DNA of 64,000 nucleotides from Rhodanobacter sp. MP7CTX1 (GCF_014205795.1 NZ_JACHCN010000005.1:1-64000); one strand, 5' to 3'; shown: positions 45,030-54,144, counted from the first letter of the stretch. The notes: generated by a model from the letters alone, not told the origin. Numbers and translations: made by a program.

Positions 45030-46373
45030 TCATTGCAGCAACCGGTTGATGTCTTCCAGGTCGTGCACGTCCACCGTGCCGGCTGCCTGCTTGAGCAACA
45101 GCTTGTTGAGGATGAACTGGTGGCGCACGACGATGTACTGGAACTGCGACTGGGCCAGCTGCTCGATCGCGACCACTACGTTGGTGAGGCTCTGCGTACC
45201 GATCGCGTAACCGGCGCGCATCGAGGCCACGGATTTTTGTGCTGCATCCACCGACGTGCGCGCGCTCTGCACCGCGTCGATGCCATCTGCGACCAGGTTG
45301 AAGTAGTTGTTGGCGTCACGCGCGGCCTGGCGGCGTTCGGTTTCCAGCGTGCCCTGATCTTCATCACGCTGATAGATCGCCTGACGTACCTGCGACTGCG
45401 TGAGGCCGCCGCTGAAGATCGGCACGTTGAGTGTCAGACCCACCGTGGTAACCCCGGGGCCGTTGGCGGAGCTGCCAGGCACCGCATCTGACCAGCTGCC
45501 AAACCTCCCGTAGGTCACATTGGCACTGATGGTGGGCAGGTGTCCGGCACGCGCTGCGGAGACCTTGCGCTCGTCGGCACTCACCGCATAACGACCAGCC
45601 AGTATCGCCGGATTGGTCTCCATCGCCGCATCCACCCAGGCCTTGGCGTCGTTCGGCGTGGGCGCCTGCATGGGCAGGTCCTCGCGCAGCTTCTTCAAGT
45701 CGCCAGTCGGCTGCCCGGTAATCTGCTCCAGACCCCGCAACGCATCCTTCAGGGTGTCCTGTTCGGCAATCCGCTGCGCCTTGATGTACAGGTAGAACGC
45801 CTGCGACTGCGACATGTCCGCCGCCGTGGCGAGACCGTCCTTGAAGCGCTCGCTGGACTGCGCGTATTCCTGCTTGTACGCATCTTCGTAGGACTGATAG
45901 ACGTCTACCGAATCCCGCGCAATGAGCACGTTGAAGTACGCATTGGCGACACGCACGTAGAGGTTCTGCAGCGCGGCGAGATAGGTCTGCTCCTGCGAGT
46001 CACGAGTGGCGTGCGCGGCCCGCAGCGTGGAAATATCAGCCAGATTGACCAGCGTCTGGCTGAGCTGCGTACTGATGTCGCGGTCGCGGGTGTGGCCGAC
46101 CCCACTGGTGGTCACCGAGTTGCCGTTCGCGTCGACCGATGTGCCGCTGCCGCCATGGATCTGCTCCAGACCCAGACCGGCAGACAACTGCGGCAACAGC
46201 GCTGCACGCGCCTGCGGCACGCCTTCGGCAACCGCCAGGCGCGTCGCATCGGCCGTAGCCAGCACCGGGTCGTTGGCGATCGCCTGATGGTAGGCCTCCA
46301 TCAGGTCTGCGCCGTGACCCGGCAGTGGGGCAACGGCCAGCAAAAGCAGCAAGGGCAGCAACTTCAGGCGCAT
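45030..46373 (-). CDS. TolC-family outer-membrane channel protein
   Basis: 447 aa. Signal peptide MRLKLLPLLLLLAVAPLPGHG. Two repeated outer-membrane-efflux halves are visible: LMEAYHQAIANDPVLATADATRLAVAEGVPQARAALLPQLSAGLG, and the second with AARAGHLPTISANVTYGRFG. The conserved VGLTLNVPIFSGGLTQSQVRQA leads into the second periplasmic helix pair (about residues 310-332). As a trimer it would span the outer membrane and periplasm and dock onto the adaptor. It lies between the ATPase gene (58 bp) and the first permease pair (63 bp), and is the only outer-membrane channel in the unit. Confidence 0.93.
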   Translation of the reverse strand: MRLKLLPLLLLLAVAPLPGHGADLMEAYHQAIANDPVLATADATRLAVAEGVPQARAALLPQLSAGLGLEQIHGGSGTSVDANGNSVTTSGVGHTRDRDISTQLSQTLVNLADISTLRAAHATRDSQEQTYLAALQNLYVRVANAYFNVLIARDSVDVYQSYEDAYKQEYAQSSERFKDGLATAADMSQSQAFYLYIKAQRIAEQDTLKDALRGLEQITGQPTGDLKKLREDLPMQAPTPNDAKAWVDAAMETNPAILAGRYAVSADERKVSAARAGHLPTISANVTYGRFGSWSDAVPGSSANGPGVTTVGLTLNVPIFSGGLTQSQVRQAIYQRDEDQGTLETERRQAARDANNYFNLVADGIDAVQSARTSVDAAQKSVASMRAGYAIGTQSLTNVVVAIEQLAQSQFQYIVVRHQFILNKLLLKQAAGTVDVHDLEDINRLLQ

Positions 46374-46431
46374 GAATCAGACTCGCAGGCTGTGAATAGG
46401 CATGTAGTGGGACAAGGGGCAGACATCAGCG

Positions 46432-47154
<723 letters not shown>

Positions 47155-47189
47155 GGTTGTTCCTCGGTGGTGGTGAAGTTGTTTGAGCC

Positions 47190-47303
47190 CCTCTCCCACC
47201 GGGAGAGGGGTTGGGGTGAGGGTTCGGTCTTGCGAAAAGGGTTGCGCAAGCCCCGTACCCTCATCCGCCCTGCGGGCACCTTCTCCCAAGGGGAGAAGGG
47301 AAT
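47190..47303. repeat. Dispersed repeat inside the operon, between adaptor and ATPase genes
   Basis: CCCCTCTCCC-ACC-GGGAGAGGGG, then GGTGAGGGTTCGG, a variable middle, CCCTCATCCG, CACCTTCTCCC and GGGAGAAGGG. It is the same family as 59127-59226 and the segment embedded in valS. The stem-forming ends could reduce read-through into the ATPase gene. Confidence 0.75.
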
Positions 47304-47306
47304 TCG

Positions 47307-48581
47307 TCAGTTGCTGATCGCGACGCGATCCGCGTTCTTGAAGTTGTCGGTACCGGAAATCACGATGCGGTCGCCTTCCTTCAGGCCATCGAGGATCTCC
47401 ACTTTGTCGATGCTGCTTGCGCCAACGCGGATCGGGGTTTTCGTCGCAATGCCGTCGCGCACGACATACGCGTAGCTGCCACCGGATTCATCGACGAACG
47501 AGCCACGCTGCACGGTGAGTACGTTCTCGCGATGATCCAGCAGCACACGCACCGACAGGCGCTGGTTCTGTCGCAATTCCTTCGGGGTGGCGCCAGCGAA
47601 GCGCAGCCGAGCCGCCACTTCACCGTTGACGACTTCGGGCGAAATCGCGCTGACCAGACCCTTCCAGGTATTGCCATTGCCGCTGATCTCACCGGACATG
47701 CCGATACCGAGATCGCGCGCAAAACTTTCCGGCACCTGCATCTCTACTTGCAGTGCCGACAGATCGATCACGCTGAGCAGCTGGGCATCCTTGGCCACGG
47801 TGGCGCGCTCGGCGATGAAAAGCTGACCGACCTGGCCATCGACCGGCGACTTCACATTGAGGTTGTCGACCTGACGCTGCAGGTCCTGCACCACCAGCAG
47901 TTGATTGTCGTGGGCGAGTTTCTTGGACTGGATGTTGAACTTCAGGCTGTCGTTGTTCATGCCCAGATCGGACTTGGCATGCGCCAGCGTGATGCGCGAT
48001 TTTTCCAGCGCGTCTTTGGACTGATCGACTTCCACACCGGTCGCGGCACCGGCAGTGAACGCTTTCTGCTCGCGCGCCAGGTTGGTTTCCGCGCTCTTCG
48101 CATCGATCTGCGCATTGTCGAAAGCCTTCTGCAGATCGCTGCGCTTGGTCCGCGCGTCTACCTGCGACTGCAGATAATCGACCTGCATCGCGTCAGCCTT
48201 GGACTGCTCTTGTGCGAGCTTGTTGGTGAGCTCCGGGCTATCGATCACGGCGAGTGCCTGCCCTTTCTTCACCGTATCGCCCGCATGCACCTGCAGCGTG
48301 ACCGCACCGCCATACGTGGCATACAGCGTGGGGCTGACCGCGGCGACCACCTTGCCCTCGGCAGCGATATCGCGCACGAACGGGCCGCGCTCGACGTCAG
48401 CGAACGAAAGCCGTGTACTACTGACTGAAGAGGATGCGGAAAACAGACGGCCAATGCCTGGTGCCAGCCATACCAGCAGGACCAGCGCGAGCACGCCGCC
48501 GCCCAGCAGAATCAGCCGGCGCTTGCGGTTGGGTTTGACCTCGACCATGCGGTCCTGTGCGGAAGTATCGCGAATCATCAT
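47307..48581 (-). CDS. Periplasmic adaptor (HlyD/MacA-type membrane fusion protein)
   Basis: First gene of the unit. 424 aa from MMIRDTSAQDRMVEVKPNRKRRL, with AGGAACAGG just upstream. One N-terminal membrane anchor (LILLGGGVLALVLLVWLAPG, about residues 23-42). Lipoyl/barrel-sandwich halves follow: ATYGGAVTLQVHAGDTVKKGQALAVIDSPEL and VKSPVDGQVGQLFIAERATVAKDAQLLSVID. Between them lies a coiled-coil hairpin of about 140 residues (AQEQSKADAMQVDYLQSQ to NQLLVVQDLQRQVDN), long enough to meet a TolC-type channel. The C-terminal part has EGDRIVISG. It would bridge permeases and the outer-membrane channel. Confidence 0.93.
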   Translation of the reverse strand: MMIRDTSAQDRMVEVKPNRKRRLILLGGGVLALVLLVWLAPGIGRLFSASSSVSSTRLSFADVERGPFVRDIAAEGKVVAAVSPTLYATYGGAVTLQVHAGDTVKKGQALAVIDSPELTNKLAQEQSKADAMQVDYLQSQVDARTKRSDLQKAFDNAQIDAKSAETNLAREQKAFTAGAATGVEVDQSKDALEKSRITLAHAKSDLGMNNDSLKFNIQSKKLAHDNQLLVVQDLQRQVDNLNVKSPVDGQVGQLFIAERATVAKDAQLLSVIDLSALQVEMQVPESFARDLGIGMSGEISGNGNTWKGLVSAISPEVVNGEVAARLRFAGATPKELRQNQRLSVRVLLDHRENVLTVQRGSFVDESGGSYAYVVRDGIATKTPIRVGASSIDKVEILDGLKEGDRIVISGTDNFKNADRVAISN

Positions 48582-48624
48582 CCTGTTCCTGACCACGGTC
48601 ACAGCGCGGTCGCACACGGATCAT

Positions 48625-48640
48625 TGCAATCCATGTGCCA
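48625..48640 (-). promoter_or_regulatory. Sigma-54 promoter of the adaptor-ATPase-TolC-permease unit
   Basis: On the minus strand TGGCACATGGATTGCA fits the sigma-54 consensus TGGCACR-N4-TTGCW at every defined position. The -12 GC is at 48626-48627, so transcription should begin near 48614, about 33 nt before the adaptor ATG. Confidence 0.85.
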
Positions 48641-48706
48641 GCCAAAAATCTTCAGGTGATTCGATTTATTTCAATGGCTTGCAAGTCATCCAGCGAGGTA
48701 CATCAC

Positions 48707-48745
48707 TGTCCGCGGACATTTCACGGACAGCCGGACGGCCGTCCG
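48707..48745. promoter_or_regulatory. Palindromic upstream activator sites (GTCCG/CGGAC)
   Basis: TGTCCGCGGACA (48707-48718) and CGGACGGCCGTCCG (48732-48745) are both perfect palindromes built from the same GTCCG/CGGAC half-site, with another CGGACA between them (48724-48729). They lie roughly 80-120 bp upstream of the sigma-54 -12 element, the usual position for NtrC-type activators. They begin 11 bp after the stop of the preceding gene. Confidence 0.72.
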
Positions 48746-48755
48746 CGCAGCCCAT

Positions 48756-49346
48756 TCACTCGTCAGGCGTGGGCTGTAAGGACAGCGCTTCAGCACCGAC
48801 CACCTGCCCCACCAGATGCCGGCTCAAGATGGAAACCTGCGTGGCGACTTCAGCGCCCAGCACGTCCAGGCCGGCGAGTTGTCGCCAGTGGAAACGCAGC
48901 AGATGCGCACTGACCGAGCGGGTGTTCCGTGGCCAGCGCGCTTGCATCGAAGCGGTCGTCGACATCGTCATCGCTTCGGCGCCGGCCGGCAGCGCATCCC
49001 ACGCGAGGTAGTCGGTATCCGGCAGCAGATACAACCGCGCGAGCAGATGGCCGTGCCGATCAACGCATTCGATCCACTCGCGCGGGCCCTCGCTGGTGAT
49101 GGTGCTGGCTGCTACCAGGTAGTGTGTTTGCAGCAACGGCGCCAGTTGCATGTTCTCGACCAACAGACCGCGCGGGATTTCCTCGATGGCCGACGCACGT
49201 AACTGCATGGGCAGATACAGCACGCTACCCAGCGGAGACAAATAACGCAGCAGCATGGCAGGCGAGACTCGCCAACAGCGCCGTCTTGTTGCGGGCACGC
49301 TGACATGCAGGCTGTGGAACTTGCCAGTGGCTAAGCGGCTGAACAT
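48756..49346 (-). CDS. Unknown protein linked to hemP
   Basis: 196 aa with no family I recognise. The ATG at 49346 follows an excellent GGAGGTGA site, so translation is likely. It lacks a signal peptide and obvious membrane helices. A cytosolic alpha/beta protein is suggested by SPLGSVLYLPMQLRASAIEEIPRG, THYLVAASTITSEGPREWIECVDRHGHLLARLYLLPDTDYLAWDALP. It follows hemP on the same strand after 153 bp, downstream of a Fur box, so a role in heme or iron handling is plausible. It ends just before the activator sites of the export unit. Confidence 0.72.
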   Translation of the reverse strand: MFSRLATGKFHSLHVSVPATRRRCWRVSPAMLLRYLSPLGSVLYLPMQLRASAIEEIPRGLLVENMQLAPLLQTHYLVAASTITSEGPREWIECVDRHGHLLARLYLLPDTDYLAWDALPAGAEAMTMSTTASMQARWPRNTRSVSAHLLRFHWRQLAGLDVLGAEVATQVSILSRHLVGQVVGAEALSLQPTPDE

Positions 49347-49499
49347 CGATCACCTCCGGCGGTTCTCGGTCCGCGGGTACCACGGGACGAATTGCATTCG
49401 CGGCAGCAGCGATGGAATACGCGGGATGGCCACAACAACCTCGTCATGAATGCGCGCCTCGGATGCCCGAACTCAACGATGACTTCCTGGCCAATGGCT

Positions 49500-49718
49500 C
49501 TACTTGGTCAGGATCAGCTTGTCGTTGCGGGTCAGGCGCAGGTGGTATTCGCTGCCCTGATGCTGGATCACCAGCTCGCGCCCCCCTTCCAGCAACGACT
49601 GACTGGAAACACGCCGCGCGGCCGCGGCCGCGGACGCCACTGGCTCCAGCGTCGGTCGCCGCAGCGATGCGTGCATCGGTATCACGGACAGAATGGGCGT
49701 GGGCATGGGCGTTGGCAT
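49500..49718 (-). CDS. hemP: Hemin uptake protein HemP
   Basis: 72 aa. The C-terminal half (RVSSQSLLEGGRELVIQHQG, then SEYHLRLTRNDKLILTK) is the HemP signature; the N-terminus is low complexity (Met/Pro/Thr, Ala-rich). HemP proteins are small, usually Fur-regulated, and needed for full expression of heme receptors in some bacteria. GGAG lies 6 nt before the ATG and a Fur box lies 33 bp upstream. No TonB-dependent heme receptor is in the window, which is unusual because it normally follows hemP. Confidence 0.9.
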   Translation of the reverse strand: MPTPMPTPILSVIPMHASLRRPTLEPVASAAAAARRVSSQSLLEGGRELVIQHQGSEYHLRLTRNDKLILTK

Positions 49719-49750
49719 GACGGGCTCCGCAGGAAGGCAGTGACTTAGAT

Positions 49751-49769
49751 GATAATGATTCTCATTTAA
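49751..49769. promoter_or_regulatory. Fur box upstream of hemP
   Basis: GATAATGATTCTCATTTAA resembles the 19-bp Fur consensus GATAATGATAATCATTATC, with all of GATAATGAT and TCATT preserved. Its position relative to hemP implies repression when iron is plentiful. Confidence 0.82.
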
Positions 49770-49820
49770 GTGTCAACTGTCCGCGGCCCCTGTGACTAAT
49801 CTCGACAACTGCCCTTTGCC

Positions 49821-49890
49821 CGTCATTCCTGCGAAGGCAGGAACCCAGTGGCTTCGAGGTCCCTGGGTTCCTGCCTTCGCTGGAATGACG
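49821..49890. repeat. Long inverted repeat (CGTCATTCC family)
   Basis: Arms at 49821-49848 and 49863-49890 are complementary at 27 of 28 positions, with a 14-bp loop. It lies between the hemP control region and the aldo-keto reductase stop and could block read-through in either direction. A short relative follows proS (8880-8914). Confidence 0.85.
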
Positions 49891-49923
49891 AGCCGGGTAA
49901 CGTTCGTACTTACTCAGAGCACC

Positions 49924-50898
49924 TCAGGTCGTTTGAATAGCTCGCTGGATACGCTCGACGACTGCCACATCCAGACGCGGCAGCACCTCCAGCGCCCCCA
50001 GATTCTGTTCCAGCTGCTCAACCCGGCTGGCGCCGAGCATCACCGTGGAAACATGTGGATTGAGCAGACACCAGGCGATCGCCAACTGGGTCAGTGGGAC
50101 GCCCAACTCGGCCGCAATCAACTGCAGGGCGCGCACCTTGCCGAGGCGCTCGTCGCCCTTGCCCAGCACGTCCTCGCGCAGCCATTCGTAACCGGGCTGT
50201 GCCAGGCGCGAATCGGCTGGGATGCCATCGTTGTACTTGCCGCTCAGCAAACCCGACGCCAGCGGCGACCAGATCGTGGTGCCCATGCCATACGCTTCGT
50301 ACAACGGCGCATATTCCTGCTCCACCCGTTCGCGGTGCAGCAGGTTGTACTGCGGCTGCTCGACCACTGGTGCGTACAGATGATTTTCGCGCGCGATGCG
50401 GTGCGCTTCGTGGATCGCCTCGGCCGGCCATTCGCTGGTGCCCCAGTACAGCACCTTGCCCTGACGGATCAGCGTATCCATCGCCGCTACTGTCTCCTCG
50501 ATCGGTGTATCGGGATCCGGCCGATGACAGAAATACAGATCCAGATAGTCGACGCGCAAACGCTGCAGCGCTTGCTGGCAGGCCTCGATCACATGCTTGC
50601 GCGACAGACCGCGCTGGGTTGGCAGCGGATTTTCCGCCGAGCCAAAAAAAACCTTGCTCGACACGCAATAGCTGTCGCGCGGGAAACGCAGGTCGGCGAG
50701 CACGTCGCCCATCACCTGCTCGGCCACGCCTTTGTTGTAGACCTCCGCGTTGTCAAAAAAATTGACGCCGCGGTCGTGGGCGAGCGCAAGCAAGTCGCGT
50801 GCCTGTGCTCGGCCCACCTGCTTGCCGAACGTGACCCAGGCGCCAAACGACAACGCGGATATTTGCAGACCAGTCTTGCCAAGGCGGCGATACAGCAT
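49924..50898 (-). CDS. Aldo/keto reductase (K+ channel beta-subunit-like/YghZ type)
   Basis: 324 aa from MLYRRLGKTGLQISALSFGAWVTFG, with AGGAG 9 nt upstream. NADPH-dependent TIM-barrel oxidoreductase. The catalytic tetrad is visible: Asp and Tyr in FFDNAEVYNKGVAEQVMG (about residues 46-63), Lys in CVSSKVFF and His in YFCHRPDPDTPIEE. The C-terminal cofactor region includes VMLGASRVEQLEQNLGAL. The SALSFGAWVTFG start and PLASGLLSGKYNDGIP are shared with the beta-subunit/YghZ group, which often reduces methylglyoxal and other aldehydes. The physiological substrate is unknown. Divergent from the alcohol dehydrogenase. Confidence 0.92.
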   Translation of the reverse strand: MLYRRLGKTGLQISALSFGAWVTFGKQVGRAQARDLLALAHDRGVNFFDNAEVYNKGVAEQVMGDVLADLRFPRDSYCVSSKVFFGSAENPLPTQRGLSRKHVIEACQQALQRLRVDYLDLYFCHRPDPDTPIEETVAAMDTLIRQGKVLYWGTSEWPAEAIHEAHRIARENHLYAPVVEQPQYNLLHRERVEQEYAPLYEAYGMGTTIWSPLASGLLSGKYNDGIPADSRLAQPGYEWLREDVLGKGDERLGKVRALQLIAAELGVPLTQLAIAWCLLNPHVSTVMLGASRVEQLEQNLGALEVLPRLDVAVVERIQRAIQTT

Positions 50899-51038
50899 GG
50901 GGACGCTCCTCTCAGGGGGAAGACGCCCAGCATGCCAACACCGGTGGTACCGCGTCCAATCGTCATTTGCGTCTATGCTGATGTCGGCGTCTGCACATCG
51001 GCGTAATCTGGTGCTCTTTCCCGAAGCCGGAGTTCGCC

Positions 51039-52052
51039 ATGTCGAAGATCCAGGGCTGGGCCTCCATCGCCCCTCATCAACCGCTCGAGCAGAAAACGTT
51101 TGACGTTGGCGCCCTCGGCGCCGAAGAAGTCGAGGTAAGCGTCGAGTACTGCGGCGTCTGCCATTCGGATCTGTCACTGATCAACAACGAATGGGGCATT
51201 TCCAAATACCCCTTCATCCCGGGACATGAAGTCATCGGGCGTGTGGTGGCACTGGGCGAACAAACCAAAGGTCTGGTCATCGGCCAGCGCGTCGGCATCG
51301 GCTGGACCGCTGCCACCTGCATGCACTGCCAGCAATGCCTGTCCGGCGACAACCATCTGTGTGCGTCGTTGATCCCGACGGCAGGAGGCCATCTCGGAGG
51401 TTTCGCTGACAAGGTGCGCGCGCACTGGGCATGGACGGTTCCATTGCCGGACGGGATCGATCGCGCCAGCGCCGGCCCGCTACTTTGCGGCGGCATCACC
51501 GTGCTCAAACCGTTCCTTGCCTACAACATCTCGCCGACCGCACGTGTCGGCGTGGTCGGCATCGGGGGCCTTGGCCACATGGCGATCAAGTTTGCCGCCG
51601 CGTGGGGCTGCGACATCACCGCGTTTACCTCCACCGCCAGCAAGGCCGATGAAGCACGCGGCTTCGGCGCACACCACGTCGTTGCCAGCCGCGATCCCGA
51701 TGCGATCAACGCGATTGCTGGAACGCTCGATCTGCTGCTGGTGACCGTCAATGCAAACATGGACTGGAATGCGCTGCTCGGCACGCTGGCGCCGAAGGGC
51801 CGCATGCACGTGGTCGGCGCGGTATTGGAACCAATCCCGGTGCCAGCATTCACGCTGATCCTGGGTCAACGCGATGTGTCCGGTTCGCCCAGCGGCTCTC
51901 CCGTGGACATTGCCCGCATGCTCAGGTTCGCCGCGCGCCACGACGTGCGCCCGGAGATCGAGATGTTCCCGATGAGCAAGGCCAACGAAGCACTCGCCCA
52001 TCTGGAAGCTGGCAAGGCACGCTATCGCGTCGTGCTGGAGGCGAATGCGTAG
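51039..52052 (+). CDS. Zinc-dependent NAD(P)H alcohol/aldehyde dehydrogenase (CAD/YahK-like)
   Basis: 337 aa, MDR superfamily. The catalytic zinc ligand Cys lies in EYCGVCHSDLSLINNEWG (about residue 37-40) with the GHEVIGRV motif following (residue 63 on). The structural zinc is bound by four Cys spaced C-x2-C-x2-C-x7-C in TCMHCQQCLSGDNHLC. The Rossmann cofactor motif is GVVGIGGLGHMAIKFA (residues 168-183). These features match the cinnamyl-alcohol-dehydrogenase branch that reduces a wide range of aldehydes. It is divergent from the aldo-keto reductase and convergent with the LysR gene, suggesting an aldehyde-handling cluster. Confidence 0.92.
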   Translation: MSKIQGWASIAPHQPLEQKTFDVGALGAEEVEVSVEYCGVCHSDLSLINNEWGISKYPFIPGHEVIGRVVALGEQTKGLVIGQRVGIGWTAATCMHCQQCLSGDNHLCASLIPTAGGHLGGFADKVRAHWAWTVPLPDGIDRASAGPLLCGGITVLKPFLAYNISPTARVGVVGIGGLGHMAIKFAAAWGCDITAFTSTASKADEARGFGAHHVVASRDPDAINAIAGTLDLLLVTVNANMDWNALLGTLAPKGRMHVVGAVLEPIPVPAFTLILGQRDVSGSPSGSPVDIARMLRFAARHDVRPEIEMFPMSKANEALAHLEAGKARYRVVLEANA

Positions 52053-52054
52053 AG

Positions 52055-52951
52055 CTAGTCGACAACACCCACATAGACCAACAGCGCTTGTGCCAGATGA
52101 TCGAACAGCAGGCGCGTGCGACGACTCGTCTTGAGATCCTCGTGCATCACCAGCCACGTATCGAGATCGAACTTGAATGCTTCTGGCAGCACAGGCACCA
52201 GGTTGCGATCACGTCGTGCGATCTGTTGCTGGCAGACACCCATACCGTAACCGGCACGGATCGCCGCCAGTTGCGCCAGATCGCTGTCGCTACGCAGCGC
52301 GAAATCTTCGCGCCCAAACGGCAGCTTGCCTAGCACCGCACGCAGCGCAGGTGTTTCGCGGTCGAAGCCAATGATCGCGTGCTGCGTCAGATCGACCAGC
52401 GCCTGCGGCTGGCCATGCGCTTTCAGATAGCGGCGATGCGCGTACAGGCCCAGCGGGATCTTGCCGATGTGGCGCGCCACCAGCGCTGCCTGGACGGGAC
52501 GCAACATGCGCACGGCGATATCCGCATCCTTGCGCAGCAGATCCTCGTTCTGATTGGAGAGCGACAGCTCGATCACGATGCCGGGATAGTGCTGTCGGAA
52601 GTCCGCCAGGATCGGTGGCAGTACTTCAGCGCCAATGACCTCGCTGCAGGTAATGCGCACCACTCCGCGCACTTCGTGATTGCTACCTGAAGCGGCACGG
52701 CGCAGCGAAGCGGATGCCGCAAGCATCGCCTGCGCGTGAGTAGCCAGTTCTTCACCAAGGTCGGTAGGCGTCAACCCTTGTGGCGAACGAGTGAACAGGG
52801 CCACGCCGAGATCCGCTTCGAGTTGCCTGACATGACGCCCGAGGCTGGGCTGAGTCATGCCCAGCGTGCGTGCCGCGGCGGAGAGGCTTCCCTCGCGCAC
52901 GACCGCGAGAAAGGATCGATACAGCTCCCAACCGGGTTCGCTCTTGGCCAT
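52055..52951 (-). CDS. LysR-family transcriptional regulator
   Basis: 298 aa from MAKSEPGWELYRSFLAVVREG. N-terminal winged HTH (GSLSAAARTLGMTQPSLGRHVRQLE, about residues 20-44), then the linker helix and the periplasmic-binding-protein-like effector domain (GVVRITCSEVIGAEVLPPILADF onward). The frame is open to 52993 but those residues are atypical. It is divergent from the NAD-dependent epimerase-like gene, whose promoter it probably controls, and its 3' end meets the alcohol dehydrogenase. Confidence 0.9.
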   Translation of the reverse strand: MAKSEPGWELYRSFLAVVREGSLSAAARTLGMTQPSLGRHVRQLEADLGVALFTRSPQGLTPTDLGEELATHAQAMLAASASLRRAASGSNHEVRGVVRITCSEVIGAEVLPPILADFRQHYPGIVIELSLSNQNEDLLRKDADIAVRMLRPVQAALVARHIGKIPLGLYAHRRYLKAHGQPQALVDLTQHAIIGFDRETPALRAVLGKLPFGREDFALRSDSDLAQLAAIRAGYGMGVCQQQIARRDRNLVPVLPEAFKFDLDTWLVMHEDLKTSRRTRLLFDHLAQALLVYVGVVD

Positions 52952-53041
52952 GCATATATGTATAGCAAAAGTTCGCTTATGGCGAATTCTCATTTATGCC
53001 GGAAAGGACCATCCTGATCTCACCTTGAGCAGGAGAACGGC

Positions 53042-54040
53042 ATGAACAACCCACGTACAGCCCTCGTCATCGGAGCCACTGGTGGTTCAGGCGGCGAGAT
53101 CGCCGCCGCACTACTGCGCCGCGGCTGGATGGTGCGCGGGTTGGTGCGCGATACGAAGCGACCCAACCTGGCAACGAACATCGAATGGCGTGCCGGCGAC
53201 GCAATGAATGCCGCTGATGTGGCGCAGGCGGCACGCGGTGTCAAGGTCATCGTCCACGCGGTAAATCCACCCGGCTACCGCGACTGGAACAAGCTTGTAC
53301 TGCCGATGCTCGACAACACCATTGCCGCAGCCCGTTCGGCCGGTGCGCGAATCGTGTTGCCCGGCACCGTATACAACTTTGGACCGGACGCTTTTCCATT
53401 GTTGGGCGAAACCTCGCCACAGCGACCATTGACCCGCAAGGGTGCGATCCGGGTGGAAATGGAACGTCGTCTGGAACAGGCAGCGCAAGAGGGTGTGCGT
53501 TCGTTGATCCTGCGCTGCGGCGACTTCTTCGGCCCGCATGCCGGGAACAACTGGTTTGCGGCCATGGTGAAACCGGGAAAGCCGGTGCGCTCGATGACCT
53601 ACCCAAGCCGCCGAGACTTGCGCCACGCCTGGGCATATCTGCCGGACGTCGGTGAAACCGTGGCGCGATTGCTGGAGCGCGAGAGCGAACTGGCTGTGTT
53701 TGAACGCTTCCACTTCGCTGGCCACTGGGTAGATGGCAACACCATGGCGGATGCCATTCGACATGCCGTGGGCAATCCGCAGCTCTCCGTGCGGAGTTTC
53801 CCCTGGTGGCTCGTGACACTCGCCTCCCCGTTCGTGACGCTTTTCCGCGAACTGCGCGAGATGCACTATCTCTGGAAGCAGCCGCTACAACTGGACAACC
53901 GCAAGCTGGTCAGCCTGCTCGGAACAGAACCACATACCAGCCTGGATCAAGCAACCCGCGAGACCCTGCTCGGCCTGCATTGCCTGGACAACGTTGCCGC
54001 CGAGCCAGGCAACCCGCGACAGCTTCATCGAAACGCGTAG
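53042..54040 (+). CDS. NAD(P)-binding epimerase/dehydratase-like protein (extended SDR)
   Basis: 332 aa, with AGGAG 7 nt upstream of the ATG. Nucleotide-binding Gly motif GATGGSGGEIAAALLRRGW (residues 11-29). The family core is shown by VIVHAVNPPGYRDWNKLVLPMLDNTIAAAR and RIVLPGTVYNFG. The catalytic YxxxK is not clear: the equivalent stretch reads RKGAIRVEMERRLE, so the protein may be an atypical member with binding or reductase activity only. Transcribed divergently from the LysR gene, a common regulator-target arrangement. Confidence 0.82.
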   Translation: MNNPRTALVIGATGGSGGEIAAALLRRGWMVRGLVRDTKRPNLATNIEWRAGDAMNAADVAQAARGVKVIVHAVNPPGYRDWNKLVLPMLDNTIAAARSAGARIVLPGTVYNFGPDAFPLLGETSPQRPLTRKGAIRVEMERRLEQAAQEGVRSLILRCGDFFGPHAGNNWFAAMVKPGKPVRSMTYPSRRDLRHAWAYLPDVGETVARLLERESELAVFERFHFAGHWVDGNTMADAIRHAVGNPQLSVRSFPWWLVTLASPFVTLFRELREMHYLWKQPLQLDNRKLVSLLGTEPHTSLDQATRETLLGLHCLDNVAAEPGNPRQLHRNA

Positions 54041-54067
54041 GTTGGGCTGAACGCAGTGATGCCCAAC
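54041..54067. repeat. GTTGGGC/GCCCAAC dispersed hairpin
   Basis: GTTGGGC-TGAACGCAGTGAT-GCCCAAC directly follows the SDR stop. It resembles a repeat widespread in Proteobacteria and could act as a bidirectional terminator between the convergent SDR and pgpA genes. Confidence 0.6.
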
Positions 54068-54144
54068 ATCAAATCACCGCGATCGCCCGGTGTTTGCTCT
54101 GCTCAATTCACCCGAGCCCGGAAAACGAAACGGACGTACATCTC

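Noticed and set aside
49777-49786. Third activator half-site (TGTCCGCGG) near hemP as a target of the sigma-54 activator
   Set aside because: Only one arm of the palindrome is present and no sigma-54 promoter is nearby, while the Fur box explains hemP control.
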